From Clostridiales bacterium (GTDB lineage Bacteria; Bacillota; Clostridia; Lachnospirales; Lachnospiraceae), in assembly GCA_020859965.1 (NCBI GenBank), contig JAJBVF010000034.1, positions 167-55,561 of the forward strand: DNA of 55,395 nucleotides, given 5' to 3'. Position numbers and translations under genes: made by a program. This document shows, one piece after another, positions 16,814 to 25,130 of the stretch. Within the stretch, counting starts at the first letter, position 1, and each line of letters starts with the position of its first letter. The notes beneath the pieces are model-generated. The model had not been told where the DNA came from and did no database searches. It worked only from the letters and a program-made list of their open reading frames with translations.

Positions 16814-18403
16814 ATGGGCAGAGTTTTTAATGTAACCGGAGCCTGTAGCCCGGCCAGGCATTATATGGTAGATTTTGAACCAAGACTGGTACAGATAAAA
16901 AGTATGATTGCCGCTGGCGATTATTTTTCTATTAATCGGGCGAGACAGTATGGAAAAACGACGACATTGCGTGCTCTGGCCGAGTATTTGAAGGATGAGT
17001 ATGTAGTGATCAGCCTTGATTTTCAAAAAATGACAACGAAAGATTTTTCAAGCGAATCTAATTTTGTGAGGGGATTGGCCCGTGAAATAAATAAAGTTCT
17101 GAAGCGATTAAGCGCAGTACCGGATGAACCGGCCGATAGGCTGAGACAGATGAGCCTGGACAGGGAAGACACCTTTGGCTTGACAGAGATTTTTGACTGC
17201 TTCAGTGATTGGTGCGGACTGTCCGACAAACCGATCGTTCTTTTGATAGATGAGGTGGATACAGCGTCAAATAATCAGGTGTTTCTGGATTTTCTGGCAT
17301 TGCTGAGAGCTTACTATCTGGACAGAGACGTAACGCCGACTTTTCAATCAGTGATACTGGCGGGACTTTATGATGTTCGCAATGTCAAAAGAAAAATACG
17401 CCCTGATGAAGAACACAAACAGAATAGTCCATGGAACATAGCTGCTGATTTCAATATAGAAATGGGCTTCTCTTCGGCGGAGATTGCTGGAATGCTTGGT
17501 GAATACGAAGCGGATTATCATACGGGCATGAATATTGGGAAAATGGCAGATTCGATTTATGCTTATACTTCGGGGTATCCCTATCTGGTTTCCCGTCTTT
17601 GCAAGTTTATGGATGAAAAGATCGCGGGCTCTGAGAACTATCCGGATAAAAGCAGTGCATGGACGAATGGGGGATTTCAGGAAGCGGTAAAGCTGATTCT
17701 CAACGAAACAAACACGCTATATCAGTCCCTGATTGGAAAGGTAAGAGAGTATCCGGCACTGAAATCGGTTCTGTATGATTTGCTTTTTACCGGAAAACAG
17801 TCACAGTATAATGGTCTGAATGAATTTATAGAAATCGCGGCCATGTTTGGGTTTGTAAAAAATTCGGACGGATTTGTGGAAATTTCAAACCGGATTTTTG
17901 AAACGGTATTGTATAACTGGTTTATCTCTGAGGAAAGTATTAATAATCAATTTTACAAGATCGGTGCTCAGGAGAAGAATAAGTTTATCACGGGCGGACA
18001 TCTGAATGTACGGCTGGTACTGGAACGGTTTGTCATGAGCTTTCATGATCTTTATGCAGAGCAGGATGATGAGTTTCTGGAAGATGTTGGACGACGATAT
18101 TTTCTGCTGTATCTGAAGCCGATCATAAATGGGACAGGAAATTATTATGTGGAAGCCAGGACCAGAAATCAGAAACGTACAGACTTGATTATCGATTATC
18201 GGGGAGAGCAATTTGTAATCGAGCTTAAAATCTGGCATGGAAATGCCTACAATCAGCGTGGAGAGAGCCAGCTTATGGAATATCTGGATTATTTTCATTT
18301 GAAAAAAGGGTATATGCTCAGTTTTAATTTTAATCAGAAAAAACAGATTGGTATAAAAGATATTTCTCTGGGCGAAAAAGTGTTGGTTGAGGCGGTTGTC
18401 TGA
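16814..18403 (+). CDS. AAA-family ATPase with C-terminal PD-(D/E)XK nuclease-like domain
   Basis: A 529-residue protein. N-terminal ATPase domain with an atypical P-loop NRARQYGKTTTL (residues 41-52; Arg/Gln where glycines are usual) and Walker B IVLLIDEVD (Asp146, Glu147). A middle helical region follows. Near residues 455-476, RTDLIIDY-(x)6-VIELKIW gives the Asp and ExK core of a PD-(D/E)XK nuclease-like fold, with a helix QLMEYLDYF after it. Such proteins often occur as many variable copies in gut Clostridia and are functionally unresolved. The gene is visibly richer in A/T than rsmA, has a weak ribosome site (GAGAGGA), and is flanked by an imperfect direct repeat, which suggests horizontal insertion. 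Defence or selfish function is only a guess. Confidence 0.75.
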   Translation: MGRVFNVTGACSPARHYMVDFEPRLVQIKSMIAAGDYFSINRARQYGKTTTLRALAEYLKDEYVVISLDFQKMTTKDFSSESNFVRGLAREINKVLKRLSAVPDEPADRLRQMSLDREDTFGLTEIFDCFSDWCGLSDKPIVLLIDEVDTASNNQVFLDFLALLRAYYLDRDVTPTFQSVILAGLYDVRNVKRKIRPDEEHKQNSPWNIAADFNIEMGFSSAEIAGMLGEYEADYHTGMNIGKMADSIYAYTSGYPYLVSRLCKFMDEKIAGSENYPDKSSAWTNGGFQEAVKLILNETNTLYQSLIGKVREYPALKSVLYDLLFTGKQSQYNGLNEFIEIAAMFGFVKNSDGFVEISNRIFETVLYNWFISEESINNQFYKIGAQEKNKFITGGHLNVRLVLERFVMSFHDLYAEQDDEFLEDVGRRYFLLYLKPIINGTGNYYVEARTRNQKRTDLIIDYRGEQFVIELKIWHGNAYNQRGESQLMEYLDYFHLKKGYMLSFNFNQKKQIGIKDISLGEKVLVEAVV

Positions 18404-18430
18404 ATGTAAGGGAAATACGGAGTAAAACGA

Positions 18431-18820
18431 ATGGATTCGATAAAATACAGATATCGGAAAAGCGTGTGCGGAGTTACGATCCTCTGTGAGGTGATTCCGA
18501 TGGGAAAAGATTTTACAATCTGCGTATGGGATGACAGGGGCGGCCATGTCGGGAGCGCAGTCATGTCAGTTGCCCGTCCGAGCCTTACCGGACATGGCAC
18601 CAGCACGACGACCTCTGTGCTGAATCGTCCGGGTCACAAGGATGAGGAGGTGGCCCGACATCTGGCGGAGACGGTGGCGGCGTGCATGGACTGCGCGGTG
18701 GTCTGCACCTGCGGCATTCATCTGGACGGCATCACACCGGAGCAGATCCGGGATATTCTAAAGGCGTGCAGGGAACTGGAGGAAGAGATTGTGGAGGATT
18801 TGCAAAAAGACCACATGTGA
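18431..18820 (+). CDS. LpdD-like protein (possible prenylated-FMN chaperone family)
   Basis: A 129-residue soluble protein: a short N-terminal beta region, then GHVGSAVMSVARPSL, TSVLNRPGHKDEEVARHLAE, VVCTCGIHLDGITPEQIRDI. This arrangement (PHIG/GH-x-E/ACGIH-D-IT) resembles LpdD, a small protein linked to UbiD-type decarboxylases that use prenylated flavin. No UbiD or UbiX gene is in the window, so the partner is elsewhere or the function differs. GGAG lies nine bases before the ATG. Its 5' end matches the decayed repeat at 16637-16720, as if the upstream AAA gene was inserted at its beginning. Confidence 0.55.
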   Translation: MDSIKYRYRKSVCGVTILCEVIPMGKDFTICVWDDRGGHVGSAVMSVARPSLTGHGTSTTTSVLNRPGHKDEEVARHLAETVAACMDCAVVCTCGIHLDGITPEQIRDILKACRELEEEIVEDLQKDHM

Positions 18821-18928
18821 GGAAACAAAGGCTGGCTCAGGTAACATTACGCAGGAACCGGGAACGGCACTTTTTGCCAGCTAAAAGGGCAGGAGTGATT
18901 TTTGACAGGATACATGACGATTTATGCG

Positions 18929-18967
18929 GGGCAGCAAAAATTCAGAAAAGGATTTTGCTGCTCTTTT
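18929..18967 (+). terminator. Terminator after the LpdD-like gene
   Basis: Nine-base stem GCAGCAAAA / TTTTGCTGC (18931-18939 with 18953-18961) followed by TCTTTT. Confidence 0.85.
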
Positions 18968-19041
18968 AAATTCCCGGACAGGATCACACCTTCGCAAAAA
19001 TATACGGCACAATGTTAATTTTTTATTTATTCAGAATATGC

Positions 19042-19070
19042 TTGCGAACAGCACCAAAAATTGGTAGAAT
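19042..19070 (+). promoter_or_regulatory. Promoter of the ATP synthase operon
   Basis: TTGCGA (19042-19047), a 17-base spacer, then TAGAAT (19065-19070). It sits after the previous terminator and about 85 bases before the first atp gene. Confidence 0.7.
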
Positions 19071-19155
19071 AAAAAAGATTTCGGGTTCGTGTATGCGCAG
19101 GCAATAAAATGACTTTTCGGTTATATCCAAAAAGGATGGACGCAGGGCGGATGAT

Positions 19156-19422
19156 ATGAAAAAATACAATGATTTCTTAAAAAATATTACGCTTCTCGGA
19201 CAGTTTAGCTTTTCTCTGATCACGCCTTTGTTGCTTTGCCTGGGGGTCAGCTGGTGGCTGACGGCACGAGTGGGGCTGGGAGCGTGGATTTATATACCAG
19301 GGTTCTTTTTTGGCCTGGGCGGCAGCGGGACTTTTGCGTACAAGTTTTACCTGTCTGTGATAAAAAAGGATGAAACGGACAAAACTGGTAAAGGGAAAGT
19401 GTCATTTAATAAACACTCGTGA
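19156..19422 (+). CDS. atpZ: AtpZ/AtpI-like small membrane protein
   Basis: An 88-residue protein with two predicted helices (about 14-36 and 43-66), the second containing FFFGLGGSGTFAYKFY, a Gly-rich helix typical of the AtpZ family. AtpZ-AtpI pairs precede many bacterial F-ATPase operons and have been linked to cation supply or c-ring assembly. It is the first gene after the promoter and lies 24 bases before atpI. The symbol rests on size, topology and position. Confidence 0.65.
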   Translation: MKKYNDFLKNITLLGQFSFSLITPLLLCLGVSWWLTARVGLGAWIYIPGFFFGLGGSGTFAYKFYLSVIKKDETDKTGKGKVSFNKHS

Positions 19423-19446
19423 AGATTTTACAGGAGGCGGACAGAT

Positions 19447-19866
19447 ATGGGCAAATTCATCGGCGAGGTTCAGCCGGCTGTAAAAAAAGAAACGCGCCGT
19501 GTGGCGATTATGACAGCCGCCGGGATTGTGATCATGTGGATATCATTTGCGGTACTTCATGCAGCAATGCCGGATTCCGTTCCGTTTGACTATACGGTGA
19601 TTTTAGGCGGATTGGCGGGCGGACTGATTGCCGTCCTTAATTTCTTTCTGATGGGTCTGATGGTTCAGAGCGCGGCTTCGGCCGCCGATGAGGATGCGGC
19701 CAGGACGAAAGTCCGCGCAAGCTACTCGCAGAGGCTGCTTCTGCAGATGCTTTGGGTGATTGCGGCGATTGTCGCCCCCTGCTTTCAGTTTGTGGCAGGG
19801 ATCGTACCTCTGTTTCTCCCCAGTTTTGGTATTAAGCTGACTGGGATTTTCAAAAAATCACAGTGA
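19447..19866 (+). CDS. atpI: ATP synthase protein I
   Basis: A 139-residue protein with four predicted membrane helices (near 20-40, 48-72, 95-115, 118-132), typical for AtpI. Family members assist assembly of the c-ring. AGGAGG precedes the ATG. It is in the standard place, ahead of atpB, 130 bases before it. Sequence is weakly conserved in this family, so the assignment relies on topology and operon position. Confidence 0.72.
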   Translation: MGKFIGEVQPAVKKETRRVAIMTAAGIVIMWISFAVLHAAMPDSVPFDYTVILGGLAGGLIAVLNFFLMGLMVQSAASAADEDAARTKVRASYSQRLLLQMLWVIAAIVAPCFQFVAGIVPLFLPSFGIKLTGIFKKSQ

Positions 19867-19996
19867 ACGCGGCTGAGTCACGGATTTTCATATCTTATAT
19901 GTAAAGGAACAGCCGGGATTGCTTCATCGGAGATTTTAGATGAAACTGTTCGGAGCTGTCGAATGAATTTCAGCCGGTAAGGAGGTGGAGAGCGTT

Positions 19997-20755
19997 ATGG
20001 AAGTTGATATTTCAGGAGCCAGAGTCTTTTTTACCATCCACACGAATATTCCCGTTCTGGGAGATCTGCAGATCAGTGAGACGCTTGTGGTGAGCTGGCT
20101 GGTCATGATCCTGATCACGGGATTATGTATCTGGCTGACCCATGACCTGAAGGTGGAGAATATTTCGAAACGACAGGCGGTTGCGGAGATGCTCGTGGAG
20201 ACGGCGAACAAATTCGTGATTGGCAATATGGGTGAGGCCTTCCGCTACCTGATCCCATTTGTGGCAGCACTGTTTTCGACCAGTCTGGTATCCAATCTGA
20301 TCAGCCTGGTAGGGCTTCGGAGCCCGACAGCCGATCTTTCTACGGAAGCTGCCTGGGCGGTGGTCGTATTTGTTATGATCACCTGGCAGAAGATCAAGAC
20401 GGGCGGCATAGGCGGGTATTTCAAAGGATTTACGCAGCCGATTGCGATACTGACTCCTTTCAATATCCTGTCGGAGATCGCGACTCCGATCAGTATGGCC
20501 TGCCGTCATTTCGGCAATATTCTGTCGGGCATCGTGATCAATTCGCTGATTTACGCGGCCCTGGCGGTGGCGAGCAGCGCACTGCTCGGACTGATTCCGG
20601 GTCTGGTGGGCGATATACTGGCTCAGATCCCGATACTGGATGTCGGAATACCGGCCATTCTTTCTGTTTACTTTGACTGGTTTACCGGCGTCATGCAGGC
20701 TTATATTTTCTGCATGTTGACAACCCTTTACATCGCGAATGCGGCGGAGGGCTAA
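19997..20755 (+). CDS. atpB: F-type ATP synthase subunit a
   Basis: A 252-residue membrane subunit that forms the ion half-channels next to the c-ring. The essential Arg is present in MACRHFGNILSGIVINSLIY, and the PFNILSEIATPISM block upstream of it is characteristic. ATG 19997 has GGAG six bases upstream; GTG 19985 would add four residues. The following gap of 231 bases before atpE is unusually long for an atp operon. Confidence 0.92.
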   Translation: MEVDISGARVFFTIHTNIPVLGDLQISETLVVSWLVMILITGLCIWLTHDLKVENISKRQAVAEMLVETANKFVIGNMGEAFRYLIPFVAALFSTSLVSNLISLVGLRSPTADLSTEAAWAVVVFVMITWQKIKTGGIGGYFKGFTQPIAILTPFNILSEIATPISMACRHFGNILSGIVINSLIYAALAVASSALLGLIPGLVGDILAQIPILDVGIPAILSVYFDWFTGVMQAYIFCMLTTLYIANAAEG

Positions 20756-20986
20756 CGGGGGCGGCAGCCAATGGGCAGTGAGCAATGGTTAGCGGTCATT
20801 CCCGGATGGCTGGCAGACGGAAGATCGGAAGCAGCAGCTGGCGTGGCTGACAGTGAATCAAAAAAGGTAATAATAACTAAGAAGTATAAACTTAAAACAA
20901 AAAACCAAACAAAAAATGACTTTTGACAGTTGTCTGAGCGTTAATTACTGGCTGCTGGTCAAGGGTCACAAAAAAAGGAGGACTAC
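20756..20986. other. Long atpB-atpE spacer with inverted repeat and possible internal promoter
   Basis: No gene. CAGCCA (20765-20770) pairs with TGGCTG (20807-20812), extended by GGG/CCC. Further on, TTGACA at about 20923 resembles a -35 box, but the matching -10 box is poor. A dense A-rich tract precedes AGGAGG of atpE. Such a leader could raise expression of the c subunit, which is needed in many copies (inference). Confidence 0.4.
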
Positions 20987-21268
20987 ATGATGGATTTCAC
21001 AATTTTAGCAAAAGGTATTGCACTGGCAGGCTGCGCAATCGGTGCTGGTCTGGCTCTGATCGCCGGTATCGGACCTGGTATTGGTGAAGGCAACGCGGTG
21101 GCGAAGGCTCTTGAGGCGATCGGTCGTCAGCCGGAGTGCAAAGGCGACGTGACCTCGACGATGCTGATGGGCTGCGCAATTGCTGAGACCACTGGTATTT
21201 ACGGTTTCGTTACCGGTCTGCTGCTGATTTTCGTAGCGCCGAATATGTTCATGAATCTCCTTGTCTGA
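20987..21268 (+). CDS. atpE: F-type ATP synthase subunit c, with two-carboxylate Na+ site motif
   Basis: A 93-residue double-helix hairpin; about ten or more copies form the rotor ring. Helix 1 has the GxGxGxG pattern and GIGPGIGEGNA, placing a Glu (residue 34) where Na+-coupled relatives have Gln32 or Glu32. Helix 2 has AIAETTGIYGF: Glu67, Thr68, Thr69 and Tyr72 match the Na+ ligand set E-S/T-T-x-x-Y of Ilyobacter-type rings. The Glu at the Gln position matches the two-carboxylate Na+ sites known from Fusobacterium nucleatum and Clostridium paradoxum (from memory of the literature). Na+ coupling is therefore a strong inference. Start may be ATG 20990 (better spacing from GGAGG) instead of 20987. 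Confidence 0.94.
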   Translation: MMDFTILAKGIALAGCAIGAGLALIAGIGPGIGEGNAVAKALEAIGRQPECKGDVTSTMLMGCAIAETTGIYGFVTGLLLIFVAPNMFMNLLV

Positions 21269-21308
21269 AAATCGTAAATAAAGCCAGTGAGAACAGGAGG
21301 TATCTGAC

Positions 21309-21812
21309 ATGGAAGTACAGAATTTAGTCAGCCTCATACCGTGGACTTTCGTAGCGCAGATTTGCAACCTTTTTATCCAGATGTATCTGATCAAACGTTT
21401 TCTGTTTAAGCCGATCAACGCGATCCTTGAGAAGCGCAAAGCGGCTGCGGACGCCGAAATCCAGGAAGCCACAAAGGCAAAGGAAGAGGCGCTGGCCATG
21501 AAGGCGGATTACGAACAGAACATGCTGGAAGCGAAGACAAAGGCGAATGACATCCTGACCACCGCGCAGAAGACCGCGACCGTGCAGAGTGAAGAAATTC
21601 TCCGTGAGGCTTCGCAGCAGGCTGCTTCGATTAAGGCGAAAGCGGAAAGTGATATCGCCCAGGAGAAGCGGAAAGCGGTCAATGAGATCAAGGATGAGAT
21701 CGGAAGCATGGCTGTGGAGATCGCCGGCAAGGTGATTGAGCGTGAGATCAGTGAGGATGACCACGCGAAGCTGATTGATGAATTTATAGCGAATGTAGGT
21801 GAGAGCGCATGA
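21309..21812 (+). CDS. atpF: F-type ATP synthase subunit b
   Basis: A 167-residue peripheral-stalk subunit: one N-terminal helix (about 8-30, FVAQICNLFIQMYLIKRFLFKPI), then a long charged coiled coil rich in Ala, Glu and Lys. Length and pattern are standard. AGGAGG precedes the ATG. The last codons overlap atpH by four bases (ATGA), showing translational coupling. Confidence 0.93.
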   Translation: MEVQNLVSLIPWTFVAQICNLFIQMYLIKRFLFKPINAILEKRKAAADAEIQEATKAKEEALAMKADYEQNMLEAKTKANDILTTAQKTATVQSEEILREASQQAASIKAKAESDIAQEKRKAVNEIKDEIGSMAVEIAGKVIEREISEDDHAKLIDEFIANVGESA

Positions 21813-22348
21813 CACAGACTGCCAGAGTATATGGCGGCAGCCTGTATGAGCTTGCCGCCGAGGAGACGCTTACCGATACGATCCGTGAGCAGATGATGGC
21901 GGTGCTGGATCTGTTCCGGGAGAATCCGGATTATCTGGCGCTGCTCTGCGAGCCTTCGGTTGCGAAGGATGAGCGTATTGGTCTGATTGAGACTGCGTTT
22001 GGAGAGCAGGCCGAGCGGTATCTGGTAAGCTTTTTGAAGCTGCTGTGTGAAAAAGGGATCCTGCGGGAATACGCAGGGTGCTGTGAGGAGTTTGCACGGC
22101 GGTACAATGTGGACCATAACATTGCCGAGGCTGTGGTTACCAGCGCGGTGGCGCTCACCGACACACAGGCGGCGGCTTTGAAGGAAAAGCTGGAAAAGCA
22201 GAGTGGAAAGACGATTGTGCTGACACAGAAGATCGACCCGTCTGTCGTAGCGGGGCTGCGGGTCGAGATCGAGGGGAAACAGCTCGACGGTACCGTCCAG
22301 GGCCGCGTCCATGGCATTTCCAGAAGGTTAGCTGATGTTGTGATGTGA
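21809..22348 (+). CDS. atpH: F-type ATP synthase subunit delta
   Basis: A 179-residue soluble subunit linking the F1 head to the b stalk. It begins TARVYGGSLYELA, and the C-terminal VVAGLRVEIEGKQLDGTVQGRVHGISRRLA matches the conserved G-G-x-x-V-x-x-G-x-x-x-x-D-G-S/T motif of OSCP/delta (motif about residues 147-176). Followed by a 213-base spacer carrying three hairpins before atpA. Confidence 0.92.
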   Translation: MTQTARVYGGSLYELAAEETLTDTIREQMMAVLDLFRENPDYLALLCEPSVAKDERIGLIETAFGEQAERYLVSFLKLLCEKGILREYAGCCEEFARRYNVDHNIAEAVVTSAVALTDTQAAALKEKLEKQSGKTIVLTQKIDPSVVAGLRVEIEGKQLDGTVQGRVHGISRRLADVVM

Positions 22349-22374
22349 TCATACAGAAGTTCAAAGCTCAGGAG

Positions 22375-22537
22375 GGAACGTCTGCGTTCCAGTTCGGGAT
22401 ATTTGAGCCCGTGTATTAAAAGTAAAATATAATACATGTATGATCAGTGAAGTCTACGGATGCACACGGACGCATGAGGAATGGCTGCTTCGCAGCCTTG
22501 CGTCCGGCGCAAAGTAAAACGACTTACGTCGTTTACT
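22375..22537. repeat. Three-hairpin palindromic element between atpH and atpA
   Basis: Hairpin a: GGAACG-TCTG-CGTTCC at 22375-22390. Element b at 22467-22506 is nested: outer stem CGGACGCA/TGCGTCCG (22467-22474, 22499-22506), an 8-base 5' linker and inner hairpin GGCTGC-TTC-GCAGCC (22483-22497). Hairpin c at 22513-22537: AGTAAAACGAC-TTAC-GTCGTTTACT, with one bulged A. It ends 24 bases before the atpA start, so it could affect translation. Element b has the same lopsided geometry as the units at 25131-25289 and 53954-54201. Confidence 0.75.
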
Positions 22538-22561
22538 ATAATAATAAGGATGGATAAGACC

Positions 22562-24091
22562 ATGCAATTAAAACCTGAAGAAATTACAAAGGTCATCCGC
22601 AGCCAGATCAAATATTACGAGAACGCGATCCATCAGGACGAGACAGGCACCGTTTTGCTGGTGGGCGACGGGATTGCCCGGGCCAGCGGTCTCGCAAAAT
22701 GTATGGCCGGAGAATTGCTGGAGTTTGAGGACGGCAGCTTCGGCATGGCGCAGAACCTCGAGGAGAACAGTGTCTCGATTGTTCTGTTTGGTTCCGGCGA
22801 GAAGATCCAGGAGGGACAGACCGTAAAACGTACCGGCAAGGTGGTATCTGTGCCGGTAGGAGAGGCGATGATCGGACGGGTCGTCAACGCACTTGGGCAG
22901 CCGATCGATGGCGCAGGCCCGATCACGGCCAAAGAGTACCGCGCGATTGAAAATCAGGCTCCCGGCATCTGTGACCGTCAGCCGGTATCAGAGCCGCTGC
23001 AGACCGGTATCAAGGCGATTGACTCCATGATTCCGATCGGGCGCGGTCAGCGTGAGCTGATCATCGGCGACCGTCAGACCGGTAAGACGACGATCGCGAC
23101 GGATACGATTATCAACCAGAAGGGGAAAGATGTCATCTGTATTTATGTGGCAATTGGCCAGAAGCGTTCGACCGTAGCCTCATTGGCGGAGAATCTTTCC
23201 AGAAACGGAGCGATGGATTACACCATTATTGTGGCGGCGACCGCATCTGAGGCCAGCCCGCTGCAGTACATTGCACCCTATTCGGGATGTGCGATGGGTG
23301 AATATTTTATGCAGCAGGGGAAACACGTGCTGATCATTTATGATGACTTGAGCAAGCATGCGGTGGCATACCGTGCACTCTCTCTGCTGATCCGCAGACC
23401 GCCCGGCCGTGAGGCATATCCTGGCGACGTGTTCTATCTGCATTCCAGACTGCTGGAGCGTGCGGCAAAGATGGACGACGCCCATGGCGGCGGTTCTCTG
23501 ACTGCGCTGCCGATTATTGAGACGCAGGCGGGCGATGTTTCCGCTTACATTCCGACAAATGTGATTTCCATCACTGACGGGCAGATTTTCCTGGAGACAG
23601 AGCTGTTCCATTCCGGCGTTATGCCGGCGGTGAACCCGGGTATTTCGGTCTCCCGAGTCGGCGGCAATGCGCAGATCAAGGCCATGAAAAAGGTAGCCGG
23701 TACGCTGAAGCTGATTTATTCTCAGTACCGTGAGCTGCAGAGCTTTGCGCAGTTCGGCTCCGACCTGGACGCAGATACCAAGTCCCGTCTGGATCAGGGC
23801 GCGCGTATTGTGGAGATCCTCAAACAAAACCAGAATTCTCCGATTCCTGTAGAAAAGCAGGTGGCGATCATTTACGCAGTGACAAAAGGATACCTGACGA
23901 AGGTCGAGACCGGAGATGTCCGCGCATATGAGGCCGGTCTGTATCCGTTCCTGGATGGAAACGCGCAGGGAGCTGCAGCCATGCAGGCGATTCGTGAGAC
24001 GGGCAAGATGGAGCCGGATATGGAAGAAAACCTGAAGCAGGCACTGCAGGATTATACGGATCAGTTCCTTGCCACAAAACCAGGGAAATAA
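22562..24091 (+). CDS. atpA: F-type ATP synthase subunit alpha
   Basis: A 509-residue non-catalytic nucleotide-binding subunit of F1. P-loop GDRQTGKTTIA, AYRALSLLIRRPPGREAYPGDVFY and VGGNAQIKAMKKVAG are all intact. ATG 22562 (MQLKPEEITKVI) is preferred because AAGGATGG lies about nine bases upstream; an ATG at 22550 directly abuts that site. The longer frame upstream to 22481 is only translated repeat DNA. Confidence 0.95.
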   Translation: MQLKPEEITKVIRSQIKYYENAIHQDETGTVLLVGDGIARASGLAKCMAGELLEFEDGSFGMAQNLEENSVSIVLFGSGEKIQEGQTVKRTGKVVSVPVGEAMIGRVVNALGQPIDGAGPITAKEYRAIENQAPGICDRQPVSEPLQTGIKAIDSMIPIGRGQRELIIGDRQTGKTTIATDTIINQKGKDVICIYVAIGQKRSTVASLAENLSRNGAMDYTIIVAATASEASPLQYIAPYSGCAMGEYFMQQGKHVLIIYDDLSKHAVAYRALSLLIRRPPGREAYPGDVFYLHSRLLERAAKMDDAHGGGSLTALPIIETQAGDVSAYIPTNVISITDGQIFLETELFHSGVMPAVNPGISVSRVGGNAQIKAMKKVAGTLKLIYSQYRELQSFAQFGSDLDADTKSRLDQGARIVEILKQNQNSPIPVEKQVAIIYAVTKGYLTKVETGDVRAYEAGLYPFLDGNAQGAAAMQAIRETGKMEPDMEENLKQALQDYTDQFLATKPGK

Positions 24092-24113
24092 CAGATAGAG
24101 AGGGAGGAAAAGA

Positions 24114-25064
24114 ATGGCTGCAAACATGAAAGCGGTAAAGCTGCGGATCAAAAGTGTTGAAAGCACGATGCAGATTACCAAAGCAATGGAGCTTGTGGCA
24201 TCCTCCAAGCTGCGCAGGGCAAAGGAACGTTCCGATCAGTGCCGTCCTTATTTTCGGGAGCTTCATCAGACGCTCGTCGATATTGCGGAGGGAAATACGG
24301 ATTTTTCTTCCGTGTACGCGAAGCCTTCTGCCAATGAGAGGTGCTGTTATGTCGTGATTGCGGGAGACAGAGGACTTGCGGGCGGATACAATTCCAATAT
24401 TTTTAAGAAGCTGGAAGCAGCTGCACAGTCGGCAGACAGTACAGAGACGACCGCTCCTGAGAGCAATTATGTGGTGCTTCCGATCGGAAAAAAGGCGGTA
24501 GAATATTTTCAGCGCAGGCACGTGGAAATTCTGACAGAGGATTTCGTGACAGTTGCAGATATTTCCGTGGCGGACTGTTTTGAGATTGCCCGGCTTTTGT
24601 GCCGGCAGTACCGGGAAGGCCGGTTCGGACATATAGAGCTTTGCTATACGGAGTTTGTGTCCATGCTGTCGCAGCGTCCTGAGATTTATCCGATGCTCCC
24701 GCTTACGGATCTGGAAAGACCGATGGAAACCGGCGCGGACGCAGAGCCAAAGGATGGAGCCAGCCAGGGGATGGATTCTGTCGGAGAGCGAAAGAAATCT
24801 GTCCGTGATTTGATTTTATATGAGCCGGACAGCTCAGAGGTTTTTGACGCGATTGTTCCGGAGTATCTGGGCGGATTTATCTACGGAGGAGTCTGTGATG
24901 CGCTCGCCAGTGAGCTGGCGGCGCGGCGGAACGCGATGGAAGCGGCGACGAGCAACGCGGAAGAAATGATCGAGAAGCTGAATCTGAGCTACAACCGTGC
25001 GCGTCAGAGCAGCATCACAACGGAGATTACCGAGATTGTCGCGGGCGCGGAGGGCGTCGGATGA
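24114..25064 (+). CDS. atpG: F-type ATP synthase subunit gamma, with a hydrophilic insert
   Basis: A 316-residue central-shaft subunit. N-terminal MKAVKLRIKSVESTMQITKAMELVASSKLRRA and C-terminal LSYNRARQSSITTEITEIVAGAE are the conserved ends (each longer block paraphrased by position: residues 5-36 and 287-315). Usual length is about 285-295 residues. The excess lies near residues 203-233, a Glu/Asp/Gly/Lys-rich stretch (ETGADAEPKDGASQG) before the region that contacts the beta subunits. Followed by a 244-base repeat-bearing spacer. Confidence 0.92.
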   Translation: MAANMKAVKLRIKSVESTMQITKAMELVASSKLRRAKERSDQCRPYFRELHQTLVDIAEGNTDFSSVYAKPSANERCCYVVIAGDRGLAGGYNSNIFKKLEAAAQSADSTETTAPESNYVVLPIGKKAVEYFQRRHVEILTEDFVTVADISVADCFEIARLLCRQYREGRFGHIELCYTEFVSMLSQRPEIYPMLPLTDLERPMETGADAEPKDGASQGMDSVGERKKSVRDLILYEPDSSEVFDAIVPEYLGGFIYGGVCDALASELAARRNAMEAATSNAEEMIEKLNLSYNRARQSSITTEITEIVAGAEGVG

Positions 25065-25130
25065 CAGCTAGAGCGTAAATCCAATTGCACAGTCTGTGCC
25101 CGTGCTTTGCTTCACGGATTTGTACAGATG

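Larger units (their letters stand above)
18821..19155. other. Intergenic region upstream of the ATP synthase operon
   Basis: 335 bases without a gene. It holds the terminator at 18929-18967 and the promoter at 19042-19070, both listed separately. The remaining ~85-base leader before the first gene shows no riboswitch-like structure that I can recognise. Confidence 0.6.
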
